Part shown: positions 46,341 through 57,448 of the stretch, piece by piece
How positions within the stretch are numbered: position 1 is the first letter of the stretch
Layout: each line of letters starts with the position of its first letter
From: Molanna angustata
Lineage: Eukaryota > Arthropoda > Insecta > Trichoptera > Molannidae
DNA: 64,000 bases
NCBI GenBank assembly: GCA_963576475.1
Contig: OY754972.1
Location: forward strand, 29,745,107-29,809,106
Direction of reading: 5' to 3'
Program-made: the position numbers and the translations under genes
The notes under the pieces: generated by a model
Seen by the model: the letters and a program-made list of their open reading frames with translations, nothing else
What the model was told of the DNA's origin: nothing
Database searches by the model: none

Positions 46341-46841
46341 TTCATGACTGACCAGAGTATATCAAAGTGATTTAGTGATTTTGCATACATTTATTGTCTC
46401 ACTCACATTCATACAGGCTCATCTGTTTTTAACACTTCTATACCCTTTCCTTCTTTCAAAATATTGTTCACATAATATAATGGTAGTGTCAAATTTTCGT
46501 TCCTTCTCTTTCAGCTTAATGAATTTTATTTTTCAGCCGCTTTTCATTGATTCTTTCTATTTGACAAAATCACCAAGTTTACGTTCATTCTGTTAACAAT
46601 ACCTATAACTCAGCTTATTTACATAGGTACTTTTCGTGTCCGGATATACCAAGCCTTTATTATACATTCCAATATGTTACATTCAGTAGCAATTACCACG
46701 CCATTTGCCACAACCAAGCTTATGTGTTCTTTCCGTGGGACCACGTGTTAATTACCATGTTTATAGAAAATATTAGCTATTTTTTTCCGTGTGACATCTC
46801 ATGTACACTTTATAAAGTATATTATAAAGTAGGTATACTTC

Positions 46842-47161
46842 TTTAACAGATTTTTAATTATCTCAATAGAGACGAAGTTGGAATATTTATTGTAGGAGAA
46901 CCGGGAAATCAAGGCACCTACAGGGCTTACGACCTGTCATCGGCTGGTTTACGTGATCACTTTATGCGCTTGCGCAACGTTCACCAATTATGCCTTTTAA
47001 TGAGATCCCTATCAATTGGTGAACGTTGCGCAAGCGCATAAAGTGATCACGTAAACCAGCCGATGACAGGTCGTAAGCCCTGTAGGTGCCTTGATTTCCC
47101 GGTTCTCCTACAATAAATATTCCAACTTCGTCTCTATTGAGATAATTAAAAATCTGTTAAA
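46842..47161. repeat. 320-bp palindrome with perfect 148-bp arms (P3)
   Basis: Arms 46842-46989 and 47014-47161 are inverse copies with no mismatch or gap that I could find; the spacer is 24 nt. The arm includes ATCTCAATAGAGACGAAGTT, GGAGAACCGGGAAATC, GGCACCTACAGGGCTTACGA, GTGATCACTTTATGCG and GCGCAACGTTCACCAATT. Single-arm relatives occur at 17334 and 45835. The perfect match implies recent duplication or ongoing arm-to-arm correction. Confidence 0.92.
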
Positions 47162-47999
47162 ATATATCTTTGACTCCCGACAGGGAAAAAAATCCAATGT
47201 TTGCGCATATGCAATAATAAAAATATTCGATTAGGTATACTTCATTGTTTTAAACTTTATATTTTAATATAGTCAGCGGAAACTTATAATTGACTGTTAA
47301 ATTATTATTTCAAATGTAACACTGAAGTATAGCTGTTAGTCTACCAAAAATTTATAAACAAATGAAATAAAAAAATAAATAGTTTTGTTAAGAAATCTAT
47401 CGTGATTGTGATTTATTTATTAATAAGACTGTACCATTATTGGTAAATATTTGATTACGTAGGTACTATTTATAGGTTAGATAATAATAGGTATACAGTT
47501 TACATTAGATTTAGAAAGAGTAGGGCGATGCGGCAACACTGTAAAATTAAATAATTTTTATTTACTTTTAACCCGAACAACATGGCCGACACGTGCGCTC
47601 TTTTGCTCTAACATAACATGCCCTATGTTTGTTTTTACATGGGACAGGACACTCGTATCGTATGTATATAGGTGTGTAGAATGGTGTAGTAGATGCTACC
47701 TAACCTAAGCTTCCCAAAATATCTCAAATATATACAAAAAACATTCTACGTTTAAAAATTCATTAATATAATTTCGTTCACAAAGCATTTAAATTTCAAA
47801 CAAGTACTTACCTATAGGAAGAACAAATTATATTTTTGTAATGATAATTCTCCAATAAATAGTTGTATTTATGTGGAATTGGAGTCTCAGTAAATACCTT
47901 CACTTTAAAATATATCATATCATTTTAATACTAAATCAAACAAAATTAAAAAAAATAAAATTTTCATACCGATGACCAAATTCTGGTCGAATCACAGAT
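47162..47999. other. Unassigned AT-rich DNA
   Basis: No gene recognised. Confidence 0.45.
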
Positions 48000-48017
48000 T
48001 TCTTTAGTGTGATATAC

Positions 48018-48599
48018 TCTCTCTCTCTTCCTTAGCTTGCATCCCACATGGTGGTGGGGTCAGCTCTCCTCACTGCGCTCCTCCACTTCGCCCTATCCTG
48101 AGCATCGTCCTCATAGACATCACATTCCTGCATGTCCTCAGCCACCAGGCCTTTCCATCGTTTTTTGGGACGCCCTCTGGATCTTTTGCCAGACACTCGA
48201 TGGTCCAGTGCAGTGTTTCCTATATATTCTGGCGGTTTTCTAAGGATATGCCCGAACCACCTCAGCCTATTCTCCATCAGCTTATCGGATACATCGCGTA
48301 CACCCAGGCTACCTCTTATATATTCATTTCGTATTTTATCTCTTCTCGTGACGCCGCACATCCACCTAAGCATCTTCATCTCGGCTGTTTGCACTGACTG
48401 AACTTGTCTTCGAGTGACGGTCCAGGTCTCACTACCATATGTCAACACTGGTCTGATCATTGTCTTGTATACATGGCCTTTCATCTTCACTGGCATTCGC
48501 TTGTCACAGATTACTCCAGTCACTTCTCTCCATTTAAGCCAGCCTGCGGCAATACGGTGCTGAATGTTAGTTTCCAGGCTTCCTGACTCATGTATCATG
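48018..48599 (-). mobile_element. Young 5'-truncated RTE/Proto2-like LINE insertion with 18-bp target duplication
   Basis: TTCTTTAGTGTGATATAC is present on both sides (48000-48017 and 48600-48617). The insert is 582 bp. On the minus strand it ends in a (GA)n tail after GATGCAAGCTAAGGAAGAGA. A short microsatellite tail fits RTE-like LINEs rather than poly-A LINEs. The perfect duplication and open frame indicate a recent insertion. Confidence 0.88.
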
Positions 48600-48619
48600 T
48601 TCTTTAGTGTGATATACAT
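48032..48619 (-). pseudogene. Truncated LINE reverse transcriptase C-terminus, frame intact
   Basis: A 195-codon open frame whose first residues are encoded by the target duplication. It carries RIAAGWLKWREVTGVICDKR, HVYKTMIRPVLTYGSETWTV, EMKMLRWMCGVTRRDKIRNE, NRLRWFGHILRKPPEY and SRGRPKKRWKGLVAEDM, ending RAKWRSAVRRADPTTMWDAS. This is the post-catalytic part of RTE/Proto2-type polymerases, separate from the QEWTEIG-type family at 31 kb. It lacks the polymerase active site and has no function. Confidence 0.85.
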
Positions 48620-49118
48620 ATGCTCGAATTATACAGAGATATAACAAATTCGTGAATTTGATCCAATCACCATATTTTATCGTGGTACATGATATTTGAA
48701 TTTTATTTATTCATATGATTCAGTGAAACATCATGATTGAAAGGAATATAATTATAATTCAATTAAATCAAAATAAAATGTTATATGTATTATGTATCTA
48801 CCTTTACCTAACTATCTCAGGGATTTTATCAAACTACATACGTAATAGAATAAATTAATAAATATCCTTGGATTTGAGGAAATATTTTTTAAGTAGGTAA
48901 CTTGGCAAAATAGGATTGTTACATGGATCTAAATTATGTATTACATATTTCCGAAACATGACGAAATCCATGGATTCGTGGAGTTTTTTCAATTAACTAC
49001 ATAAAACAAAATTTGACGAAATCATTTTACTTTTGAGAATCATGGTTTATTTTCAAGATACCTACTCATTTTTTTCTAGAATAGTTTTTAATAGATGGGT
49101 TTAACTTTTAGGGATGTA

Positions 49119-49951
49119 GTCCAACTGTCGATTTGTTCAAGGGAATTTATTTCTCTTAACATATCGACAAAGTATAAAGCCAAGAAACGCGAGATTTGTA
49201 TGGACAGGTCTATATTTATCGTGGTTTTTTCAACTTTGTAGTCAAAAAACACCAAAATTACTTTACTCAAAATTCGGAGTAGAAGATTAAGTGTGTATTT
49301 TAGCCTATAGTTATATCCTTTTTTTAAAAACCGAAAAATGCCGAAACACTCCAACTAGATAAATTTATTTTCTATAAGTATAAAATATACCGCCGTGGCA
49401 CAGTTGGTAAGCCGTTCGGTTTCTGTGCGGGCCTCCTGGGTTCGATTCCCAGCAGAGGAGAAATTTATTTAAATTTATTTCTCACACAAATACTGCTTCT
49501 CTGGGCTGGAAACCTGGTTATTTGGAAGAAATTGCCATACGTAATTAACCCACTTTTGCAGGGTGCAAGGAAGTGTTCATTATATTTATTCGAACTTTTT
49601 TTAACAATTTTTATAAAAAATTAATTTAGTGACGACTTCGTTTCATACAATTTGTATGGCAGTATACATTACACAATATCTACGGGGGCTCTCAATAGTT
49701 TGACACTAATCTCCAAACAAACATACATACCGCCATGCTGTTTTTATATTCTGGGTAGGAAAGAGGACTGGCCTCCATACTATCCTATCCTGACATACAT
49801 ACCTAGGTACATGTGTTGTATAGAACACCAAATATCTTACAAAAATATTCAACAATTTGCATTTATGGGTTTATAGTTTGGTGCATATATTTTTATACAT
49901 AGGTACTATCGCCATCGACAGTTGTATTTCATGTGTTACATACAAGTAGCC
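49119..49951 (-). mobile_element. Family D element, copy D4, with SINE B3 nested in it
   Basis: On the minus strand the 3' terminus is at 49119 (TCCAACTGTCGATTTGTTC) and the 5' end near 49951 (a mutated ACTTGTATGTAACACATG). The internal microsatellite region is deleted compared with D6. The middle is interrupted by SINE B3 (49389-49590), so D4 is older than the SINE. Confidence 0.8.
49389..49590 (+). repeat. SINE family B, copy 3 (full length)
   Basis: The head is CCGCCGTGGCACAGTTGGTA, the B box GGGTTCGATTCCCAGCAGAG, the middle TTCTCTGGGCTGGAAACC. The 3' part has TTTGGAAGAAATTGCCATAC and GGGTGCAAGGAAGTGTTCAT, ending in an ATTTATT tail. It is inserted in family D copy D4. Sharp flanking duplications could not be defined. 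Confidence 0.88.
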
Positions 49952-50439
49952 TAATTACTTACTCAATTAAAAATCTGCGATGTATGGGTATGTACCTAAC
50001 TACATTTATTTTATTGTTACACTAGACACAATCCCGCTTAAGATAAGATGTGCTGTGCAACGAATATCCTTTGGTCATATCGTGTCCTGTAGTCAGTTTG
50101 ACATTTTCATTCTATCATCCCATCACCCGTCACTCGCCATGCATACTGAATACTCACCAAATCTAAATGTCAAAACGATTCGAGTGATAAAATAATTAAC
50201 CCACAATCGTGTCTGCGTTTTACACAGAGAAATACGCCATGAATATATTATAATACAAAATTTAGCAGACGAAGCTACCAGAGACATAGGGTTGTCAACG
50301 GGACCTTTTAAGAAGGAAACTTTCTGTGTTCCTTCACAAAAATCAACACAAGTTTTAAATTGCATTAGCGCAACAAATTAGTGCCTAATTCTAGGCAGTA
50401 CTTGCCTCCTAATCAACACGGAAAGGTAAATACGCGTCT

Positions 50440-50521
50440 CGGTCTACTGTGCCTCTAGACTCGGTCTCCTGTCTCTAGTCTCCGTCTCCTGACTCTAGTC
50501 ACGGTCTCCTGTCTCTATCGC
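50440..50521. repeat. 20-bp G+C-rich minisatellite
   Basis: Four units of CGGTCTCCTGTCTCTAGTCT type start at 50440, 50462, 50482 and 50502. The first unit is 22 bp. It is much richer in G+C than its surroundings. Confidence 0.75.
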
Positions 50522-51383
50522 GTCCCAAACCAAACTCAGTGCCTTATGCCTAAACATAATAATTATTTTTTATCTATCTGCCAATAATATTGTGAATTAG
50601 CGCATAACATATTAATATTAATATATTTTATTGGTGACATGTCGTAAACTGCACGAAACACGTTTCGTCAGCCGAAATTAGCATCTATATTAATGTTATA
50701 ATATGTATAAATAATAAAGAAATTAGTATAACAAATATATAAAATGATCTAAACACGCTTTAGGTCGACACCCTGATGTTTTATAAAACCGCCACAGATC
50801 CAAGCTCAATAAAACTCTTATTGACAGAGATTAACTAATATAATATAATATTACCAAATTAAACCGTCACAGTTATTATGTATGTATTTGAACGGAAACG
50901 TCATGTCATGTATAAAGTCGTAAATCGTCTTGTATTTAGTATCAGTGGACCAGATATTGGCTGTCATATTAATAGTGTTAGGTACTATCAAAGGGCTATT
51001 CACACCGTGCGTTTTAACGCTGCATCCAAAACACGCTGAAACGCTTATGAAAAAAAAATCTTATTTCCTTTGTTTTTAGACGATTAATTTTATTTTATGT
51101 CATCATGGAGTTCCACTAGATATTATCCCTCGACAAAATAAACAATTTTCTGTATTTTCCACTGTTACTTTTTGAAGTAGGTACCTACCTAGGTAATCCC
51201 ACTATGTATATTGTAATTGGATTGTAAGGATCTTTAAATTAATTAATCAATGATGTTGAATCATGTTTGAATGATTTGATTCAACCGAAATGAATTTCGC
51301 CGTGCCTTTTTGGGGTAGGAATAGAAAACCAAACGGTATGTTTGCACATATCATATTATTTATTTATTTATTTATTTAATATT
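50522..51383. other. Unassigned AT-rich DNA
   Basis: No gene recognised. Confidence 0.45.
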
Positions 51384-51590
51384 GCTTCTTGGGCAACTAA
51401 CAGGTACCTACTGTGTCAAATATTAATTTAACACGCACCCAATAAAAAAACATTCTGAAGACTTACGGTATTAATCGTCTCACAGATCCAGACTGAAAAC
51501 AAAATTAAAAACTGTGTCTACCGGGAATCGAACCCGGAATCTTTGGCTCAGCAGTCAGATATCTAACCAACTGAGCCACGAAGGCCGGCG
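51384..51590 (-). repeat. SINE family A, copy 6 (best preserved)
   Basis: On the minus strand the head GGCTCAGTTGGTTAGATATC (A box) and GGGTTCGATTCCCGGTAGAC (B box) lead to the body TTTTAATTTTGTTTTCAGTC, GATCTGTGAGACGATTAATA and the 3' end TTGCCCAAGAAGC. An (AAAT)n run follows at the 3' side (51358-51379 on the plus strand). Confidence 0.88.
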
Positions 51591-51792
51591 GCCGGATATT
51601 ATATTCATTTTCCATCTTCTGCATCATGCATGCTGCTGATACTTCGTATTTTTTATATTTTCATACTTTTGATGATTTTATTGCTTTTTTTTTTGTTGAT
51701 TTTTTTTTCTTTGTCCTTATTTTCCCATATTTCAATATTACTTTAAATTATTATCGAAATAGTAATCGATTTAGTAAAGAAATTCACCACCC

Positions 51793-51950
51793 ATTCTAAA
51801 TGTAGTGCCTTTTTAGGTGAGACGCGACTGGTGTGTAGAAATACACGCATATGTCGTGCTTACTTTTAAAAGTTAATGCACACCCGACATCTGTAGCTGT
51901 TTATTCCACACTGTAGAATATGCCGTGATGATATGAAAGAATGAACAAAA
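51793..51950 (-). repeat. Dispersed repeat G, copy 3
   Basis: It is inverse to copies 1 and 2: TTTTTAGGTGAGACGCGACT, GGTGTGTAGAAATACACGCA, TTAATGCACACCCGACA, GAATATGCCGTGATGATATG. Confidence 0.65.
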
Positions 51951-52031
51951 TTTTAATGCTATTATTTTCACAGTCAACGTTTACCTTCCATTCTACTTCT
52001 TTCTCTGTCTTTAAGTTTTCGTCGTCAATCA

Positions 52032-52610
52032 TTTTTACTCCTCACTAACCCAAGGGGATATAGAGGGGAGTTATGATTTCGCAATTTTTAAGGATATTTT
52101 TTTTATTGCAGATTATCAACTAGTATCATGCTGAGATTGTATTCTGAAATTTTCATCACAATGTTTCTGTGTGTGTGCTATGTACGGCGTGTATATTTTT
52201 ACTTTATCGATTATAGACTAAAGTACTCATTCGATTCTATTCAAATTTTGCAAATATGTGTATCTAATACTCGCTTATACTCCATTAGATTTTGAACGAT
52301 ATATGAATAGTGCTTCTCATTTTTTTTAACTGTCAAATATTTCAAAGTGACCCCAAACTCAGGGAACAAAAATTTGAAATTTTTATTTTCAAATTGCTAA
52401 AAAGGCACATCACTTTCATAAAATGGCATTGAAGAATTATCAAGTTTTCATAATAAAATATATAAATAAAAAATAATTTAATAAACTCATTTCATGAAAA
52501 TGCTGAAAATTTACCATACAAAATTTGAATACTTTATAGAATGACTTGTTAGTAAGGAGTTTAGCGTTGGCCACAACCCACTCGTTTTATCATTATTTCA
52601 AGGTATGGAT
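52032..52610 (-). repeat. Repeat family J, copy 2 (no mariner)
   Basis: It reads inversely to 12268-14030. Around 52170-52195 it has the CACACACACAGAAACATTGTG junction (inverse), where copy 1 carries the mariner. It therefore serves as an approximate empty site. It has no coding capacity. Confidence 0.75.
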
Positions 52611-53489
52611 ATAAAAAATGTATAACTGCTTTTGATACCATCAATTTTGATAACAATATCAATGCTGTACCTAAGCATAAAATGTCTCATTCACACCACG
52701 CCACGTGTAACCGCCAGCGGCAGCTTTAGGAACGCTTGGCTTGATCAGATTCCTATTCCTAACAGTTCTTAAATTATAAACCCTTCGGAAACGTCACTTC
52801 AAAGGGTAATAATGCCATCAAAAACTTAATACATTTATCTCAAAACAGTTTGAACCAATAGACCGTACGATTAGAAAGCAATTCCATCAATCATAATTAT
52901 TGTGACATTATTTAAGTTAGCAGACTTTCCATTATTCCAAGAAGATTACAAGGTAGGCAAAAAGAACCACATTCTTTATGGGTACGAGAATTATTTAGGT
53001 ACATATGTTAAAAATTTTAACTTTTTAGTAGATAGGTATATGGTGAAAATTAAACAAAAGATAACCAATACACCGAGTTTCTTTTCCTTTCAGGGATTTT
53101 CTCGCTAAAACTTGTTTTATTTTTTTATTTATTTTCAGCCAAATATTGCAGATGTCAATACAATAATAATTTAAGAGAGTAAAATGTTGCCAATGAACTG
53201 AAATATAAAATACAGTTAAAGTTATTCCATCATAAAATAATTTAAAGTACCCACATTGCATTACTCTCTATTAATTACAAAATTTAACTATACAATTATT
53301 TTACAAAAGACAATAAATCGTAACTTGGAATTATAAACTGTAGGTACCTACACTGTGTAATTTGTTTCTTTATCAAATCCTTGTTCCCTCCTCTCCATTT
53401 TTAATGGTTTTTGTTATATATGTTTCAATACATATTTTATGCATATAAATTGGTACGTGTCATTAACACAATGTACCTCACCAAATGAA
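52611..53489. other. Unassigned AT-rich DNA
   Basis: No gene recognised; short open frames overlap on both strands without domain content. Confidence 0.4.
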
Positions 53490-53578
53490 TATTGTTGGTT
53501 GGAAGACATTGCCATATGGCAATAATCCCACCATTGTGCACATGTGACAAAATGCTTAAAATAAATAAATGAATAAAC
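53490..53578 (+). repeat. LINE (CR1/Daphne-like) 3' fragment
   Basis: TTGGTTGGAAGACATTGCCA, ATATGGCAATAATCCCACC and AATAAATAAATGAATAAA resemble the last ~100 bp of the LINE ending at 9505, including the AAAT-type tail. It is a strongly 5'-truncated copy of this or a sister family. Confidence 0.6.
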
Positions 53579-53873
53579 ATAATATTATACAATTCCTTTG
53601 TTAAAACAATTAATAACTTTGTTTGGTATGCATTATTGCGAAATTTATTTCTAATGTAGTTAGGTATATATTTTTGAAACCAATATGAAATAGGGATAAG
53701 AAAAAGAGGTCGAGTACGGAAAAGGTTAGTATTACATTGAAAAAATAATCTTGATGAAACACTTTCAGACGAGAACATAAATAGAACGAAGAAGAATATA
53801 ATATATATAGGTAGGTACATGAAACGAGAGAAAAATTAATAAATTGTTGATTTAAAACAAATATTTTGAAAAT

Positions 53874-54765
53874 GTTTCAAGCCAGGATACGCGAGATCTG
53901 TATGCAGGGTCTATATTTCTCACGGTTTTTCCAACTTTGAAGTCAAAAAACACCAACTTAGAGGCATCGCAGCATATATGTTCCATATACGGATTTACTC
54001 AGAATTCGGAGTAGAACATTTCGTGTGTCTGTGTGTGTGTCTGTGTGTTTGTCTGTGTGTGTGTGTGTGTCCGTCCCCTCCTTATAACTTATGATCCGCT
54101 CAATTTACAGAGCCCAAAATTTCAAAATATATAAACAGTTATAGGCCTACAAAACTTTTATACTCAGAATTTTGAATTTTTGTTTCAGTCAGGGGTAATC
54201 AACTTTTGAATTTTTACTTTATTATTCCATATATCTCAGAAAGATATTCTAATTTTTTGCATAGAAAAATATTTTTCTATGATAAATTTATGTGTTCAAC
54301 TGCCTATATTTCCAAAGTTTTTAAAAATATCGAAAAAAGCCGAAACAACCCAACTAGATAATTTAATTTTCTATAAAAAATATTTTCATTGTAGTAGTAC
54401 ATCTTAAATTTTTTTTAACAATTTTATAAAAATTGAATTTAGTGACGACATCGCATCATACACTTTGTATGGCAGTCGCCTATATACAATATCTATGTAA
54501 GAAGCTTAATAGTTTGATACTTCATCTCCAAACATACATACATACCATCATGCTGTTTTCATATTCTGGGTAGGAATAAAGGACTGACCTCCATACTATA
54601 CTATCTTGACATGCATATCTACATGTGTTGTATAGAAAACAAAATAATATCTTAAAATATTCAATTATTTTTATTTATGGGTTTATAGTTTGGTACATAT
54701 TCTTCAACTATACATACATAATATCGCTATCGACAGTTGGATCTCATGTGTTACATGCAACTAGT
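53874..54765 (-). mobile_element. Family D element, copy D5
   Basis: The minus-strand copy has a complete 5' terminus (ACTAGTTGCATGTAACACAT at 54765 and below), the TACCCAGAATATGAAAACAG block, and the CA/GT microsatellite at 54020-54075. It stops at 53874, just before the terminal hairpin. The last ~50 bp of the 3' end are missing. Confidence 0.82.
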
Positions 54766-54849
54766 GATAAAGAATTTGAATATCGTTAAAAAAAATCAAG
54801 ATTTCTGATTTTTGAAACAAACTTTTTCTCAGTGTGGCAATGTAAGAGA

Positions 54850-55240
54850 AGCAAAAAATACGTGGCATTCGATTCTCTCCACCTTACTCCCAAGAAACAC
54901 TTTTTGGCGATACGCGTAATTTAATAATATCAAAATAAGCTATTAAAAGTATTTGACCAAAAAGCTGTTGCTGACCTGAAAATTTTTCCTTTTAAGTCTG
55001 TAGTTGGTTTTTTATCTTTTGCGAATACAAGGTTCTTCTAAAGTCTAATATGAAAAGTGTCGGTGTAGAGGTTCCAATTAAGGCTCCTGAGTAGCAGTTT
55101 TTTGCTCTGGAAATTCACCGCCAACCCTTTGTTGGACTTGAAGTTTTCCTCGGTGTTCTACCGTTCTACGGGCAAAGGCGACACGACATCATCTATGCAA
55201 TAGTTTGCTGCAACAGGCCTGGACAATTTCTTTCGCCAAA
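54850..55240 (-). pseudogene. Possible BEL/Pao-type reverse transcriptase relic
   Basis: One minus-strand frame (about 55200-54960) reads CIDDVVSPLPVER, where IDD would be the YVDD catalytic motif. It continues with NFKSNKGLAVNFQSKKLLL, SLNWNLYTDTFHIRL, and KKPTTDLKGKIFRSATAF. In BEL/Pao polymerases the corresponding order is YVDD, a linker, LGxxWNxxTDxF, and PTTKRxxLSxxAxxFDP. There are at least two in-frame stops. No LTR, integrase or gag was found around it. The call rests on motif order only. Confidence 0.4.
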
Positions 55241-55329
55241 GGGCACCGTTCAAAACTTTTAATGCAATAACAGACAGAGACACAATAATAATGAGGTATT
55301 TTTCCCATTTTTCGTTCTATACAATGTCT

Positions 55330-55695
55330 GTTAACTTATCAGTCGCACATAGAGTACAAGAGGTAGAACATAATACTTATAATTATTACAAGAAGTGTAA
55401 TTTGCGTAATGCTGCTGATGACGCATCGCAAAATTCATATATCTGGAGAGCAAAGACTAAAAAATGTGTTTCTTTGAATTGAATAATGCGAGTTTCGCGG
55501 TTGAATGAATACGGTTCAAATGAATAAGGAGGGAAATAGAAGTATCACTTTCGCCAAACATCTTGAACAAGCTTCCGGTTGCGCAGAGCGCAAATTAGTG
55601 TATTTTTGCTTCGTTGGTTTACGTGCAAATCGCCCCTCTTCTCGGCTTAAAGTTGAAGATATTTGGCTACAACTATACAACGTACTAATAAATTA
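55330..55695 (+). repeat. Dispersed repeats H (copy 2) and I (copy 1)
   Basis: Segment 55340-55435 matches 10760-10860 (family H). Segment 55545-55680 (CGCCAAACATCTTGAACAAG, TTCCGGTTGCGCAGAGCGCA, TTCGTTGGTTTACGTGCAAA, TATTTGGCTACAA) matches 61362-61500 (family I). Both are non-coding as far as can be seen; the 63-codon frames here are not supported. Confidence 0.6.
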
Positions 55696-56397
55696 ACTAT
55701 TATATATGTGTATTTGTTTGGTTTGTCGTCCTTGACTTTGTTCTTGTATTGTTTCTGCTTTTTCAATGCTATGTACCTTACTTTTATCTTAAATAACTGT
55801 TTATTGGACATGGTGCTAGTGGGACCGTTTACATCCTTCTAGCACTTAATTTTTTTTTTCTGAATTTTTCTTTACTTTTTTTCCCGAATTACTCTGTACT
55901 CTGTTAAACCATGATGTCAATGTATTATATCAATTATTGTGACCATAATATTGTAAATTGTGAACCATGTAACGATAAACCCAAGTGTATATACGAAATA
56001 AGTTCCATCTACCAGGTAAACATAACGTGTAGAAGGTCATTCCGTCAAATTCCGTCATTTTGACGAATTATAACTACATAGTTTTGAATAAAAAAATAAA
56101 TACCTACCTGTGCACGAAATATAAATAATTGTAATGTTTTATTTCTGTATTTAAAAAATTGAATTAGTTATAAAGATATCACCACATGATGTTTGGAACC
56201 TTACGAAAATACTTCAAACAATGATGAAATTAAATTTATATTTTAATCCCATATAACCAAATATATTTAGAGAAGACTTATGCTGTGACTTGAATTTACT
56301 CGTTTTAAGAGACTTATTTAAACCGTTTGTGGTCCGCAGGCCGAATTTTAACCAGAACTGTATATTATAAGGTTGTGTGCACGATAGTCTTATTATT
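55696..56397. other. Unassigned AT-rich DNA
   Basis: A 3' end-like strip at about 55920-56010 is not assigned. No gene recognised. Confidence 0.4.
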
Positions 56398-57205
56398 ACT
56401 AGTTGCATGTAACACATGGGATCCAACTGTCGACAGCGATAGTATGTATAGTTGAAGAATAAGTACCAAACCCATAAATACAAATTATTTATTATTTTAT
56501 GATATTTAGTTTTCTATACAACACATGTACCTAGGTAGTCAAGATAGGATAGTATGGAGGTCAGCCTTTTTTTCCTACCCGGAATATGAAAACAGCATGA
56601 TGGTATATGTATATTGTATGTTTAGAGATGAAGTATCAAACTATTAAGTCTTCTTTGATATTGTGTATAGGTGACTACCATACAAATTGTATGAAGCGAT
56701 GTCGTCACTAAATTCAATTTTTATAAAAATTGTTAAAAAAAATTTGAGATGTACTGCTACAATGTTAATATTTTTTATATAAAATTAAATTATCTAGTTG
56801 GGGTGTTTCAGCTTTTTTCGATATTTTAAAAAAAATGGAAATATAGGCAGTTAAACTCATAAATTTATCATAAAAAAAATACTTTTCTTAATAAAAAATG
56901 TTTGAGAAACCCTGGAATTTTTTTGAAAAAACTTATTTGAGATTTTGTATTTGTCTATGTTTGTACCAATTTTCAGCGTTCTAGCGTTTATGGTTTCTGA
57001 GATATATGGAAAAATAAAATAAAAATTCAAAAGTTGATAACCCCTGACTGAAACAAAAATTCAAAATTCCGAGTATAAAAGTTTTGTAGGCCTGTAACTG
57101 TTTATATATTCTGAAATTTTAGGCTCTGTAAATTGAGCGGATCAAAAGTTATAAGGGGGGGACGGACACACACACAGACACACAGACACACACACACACA
57201 CACAC

Positions 57206-57241
<36 letters not shown>

Positions 57242-57448
57242 ACGAAATGTTCTACTCCGAATTCTGAGTAAATCCGTGTATGGAACATATATGCTGCGAA
57301 GCCTCTAAGTTGGTGTTTTTTGACTTCAAAGTTGGAAAAGCCGTGAAAAAAGTAGACCTCTCCATACCATTCTCGCGTATTCTGGCTTGATACATTGTCG
57401 ATATGTTAAGAGAACAAAGTTCTCCTGAACAAATCGACAGTTGGATTA
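56398..57448 (+). mobile_element. Family D element, copy D6 (reference, most complete, 1051 bp)
   Basis: It starts ACTAGTTGCATGTAACACAT at 56398, followed by GATCCAACTGTCGACAGC. It ends CAAATCGACAGTTGGATTA at 57448, so GATCCAACTGTCGA near the left end is inverted at the right end. Between them lie TCAAGATAGGATAGTATGGA, TACCCGGAATATGAAAACAG, a conserved ATCTAGTTGGGGTGTTTC block, GTTGATAACCCCTGACTG, a CA-rich microsatellite (about 57165-57242) and AAATGTTCTACTCCGAATTC. The 3' end folds as a hairpin around GAGAACAAAGTTCTC. It has no coding capacity. It is probably a non-autonomous DNA transposon; the family carrying its transposase is unknown. Confidence 0.85.

Noticed and set aside
46027..46341. 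104-codon minus-strand open frame
   Set aside because: It lies within a member of the AGCGCC-hairpin family, and no domain could be recognised. It could be a remnant of a coding parent element, but there is no support for this.
49391..49460. tRNA gene
   Set aside because: The A and B boxes are present, but the acceptor stem does not pair and the same head recurs attached to a common body. It is the head of SINE B. The same applies to the SINE A and SINE C heads.
57165..57245. Functional (CA)n element
   Set aside because: It is the internal microsatellite of family D, variable in length between copies.
56398..57448. Helitron
   Set aside because: There is a 3' hairpin, but no CTRR end and no 5' TC start, and the ends share an inverted word.
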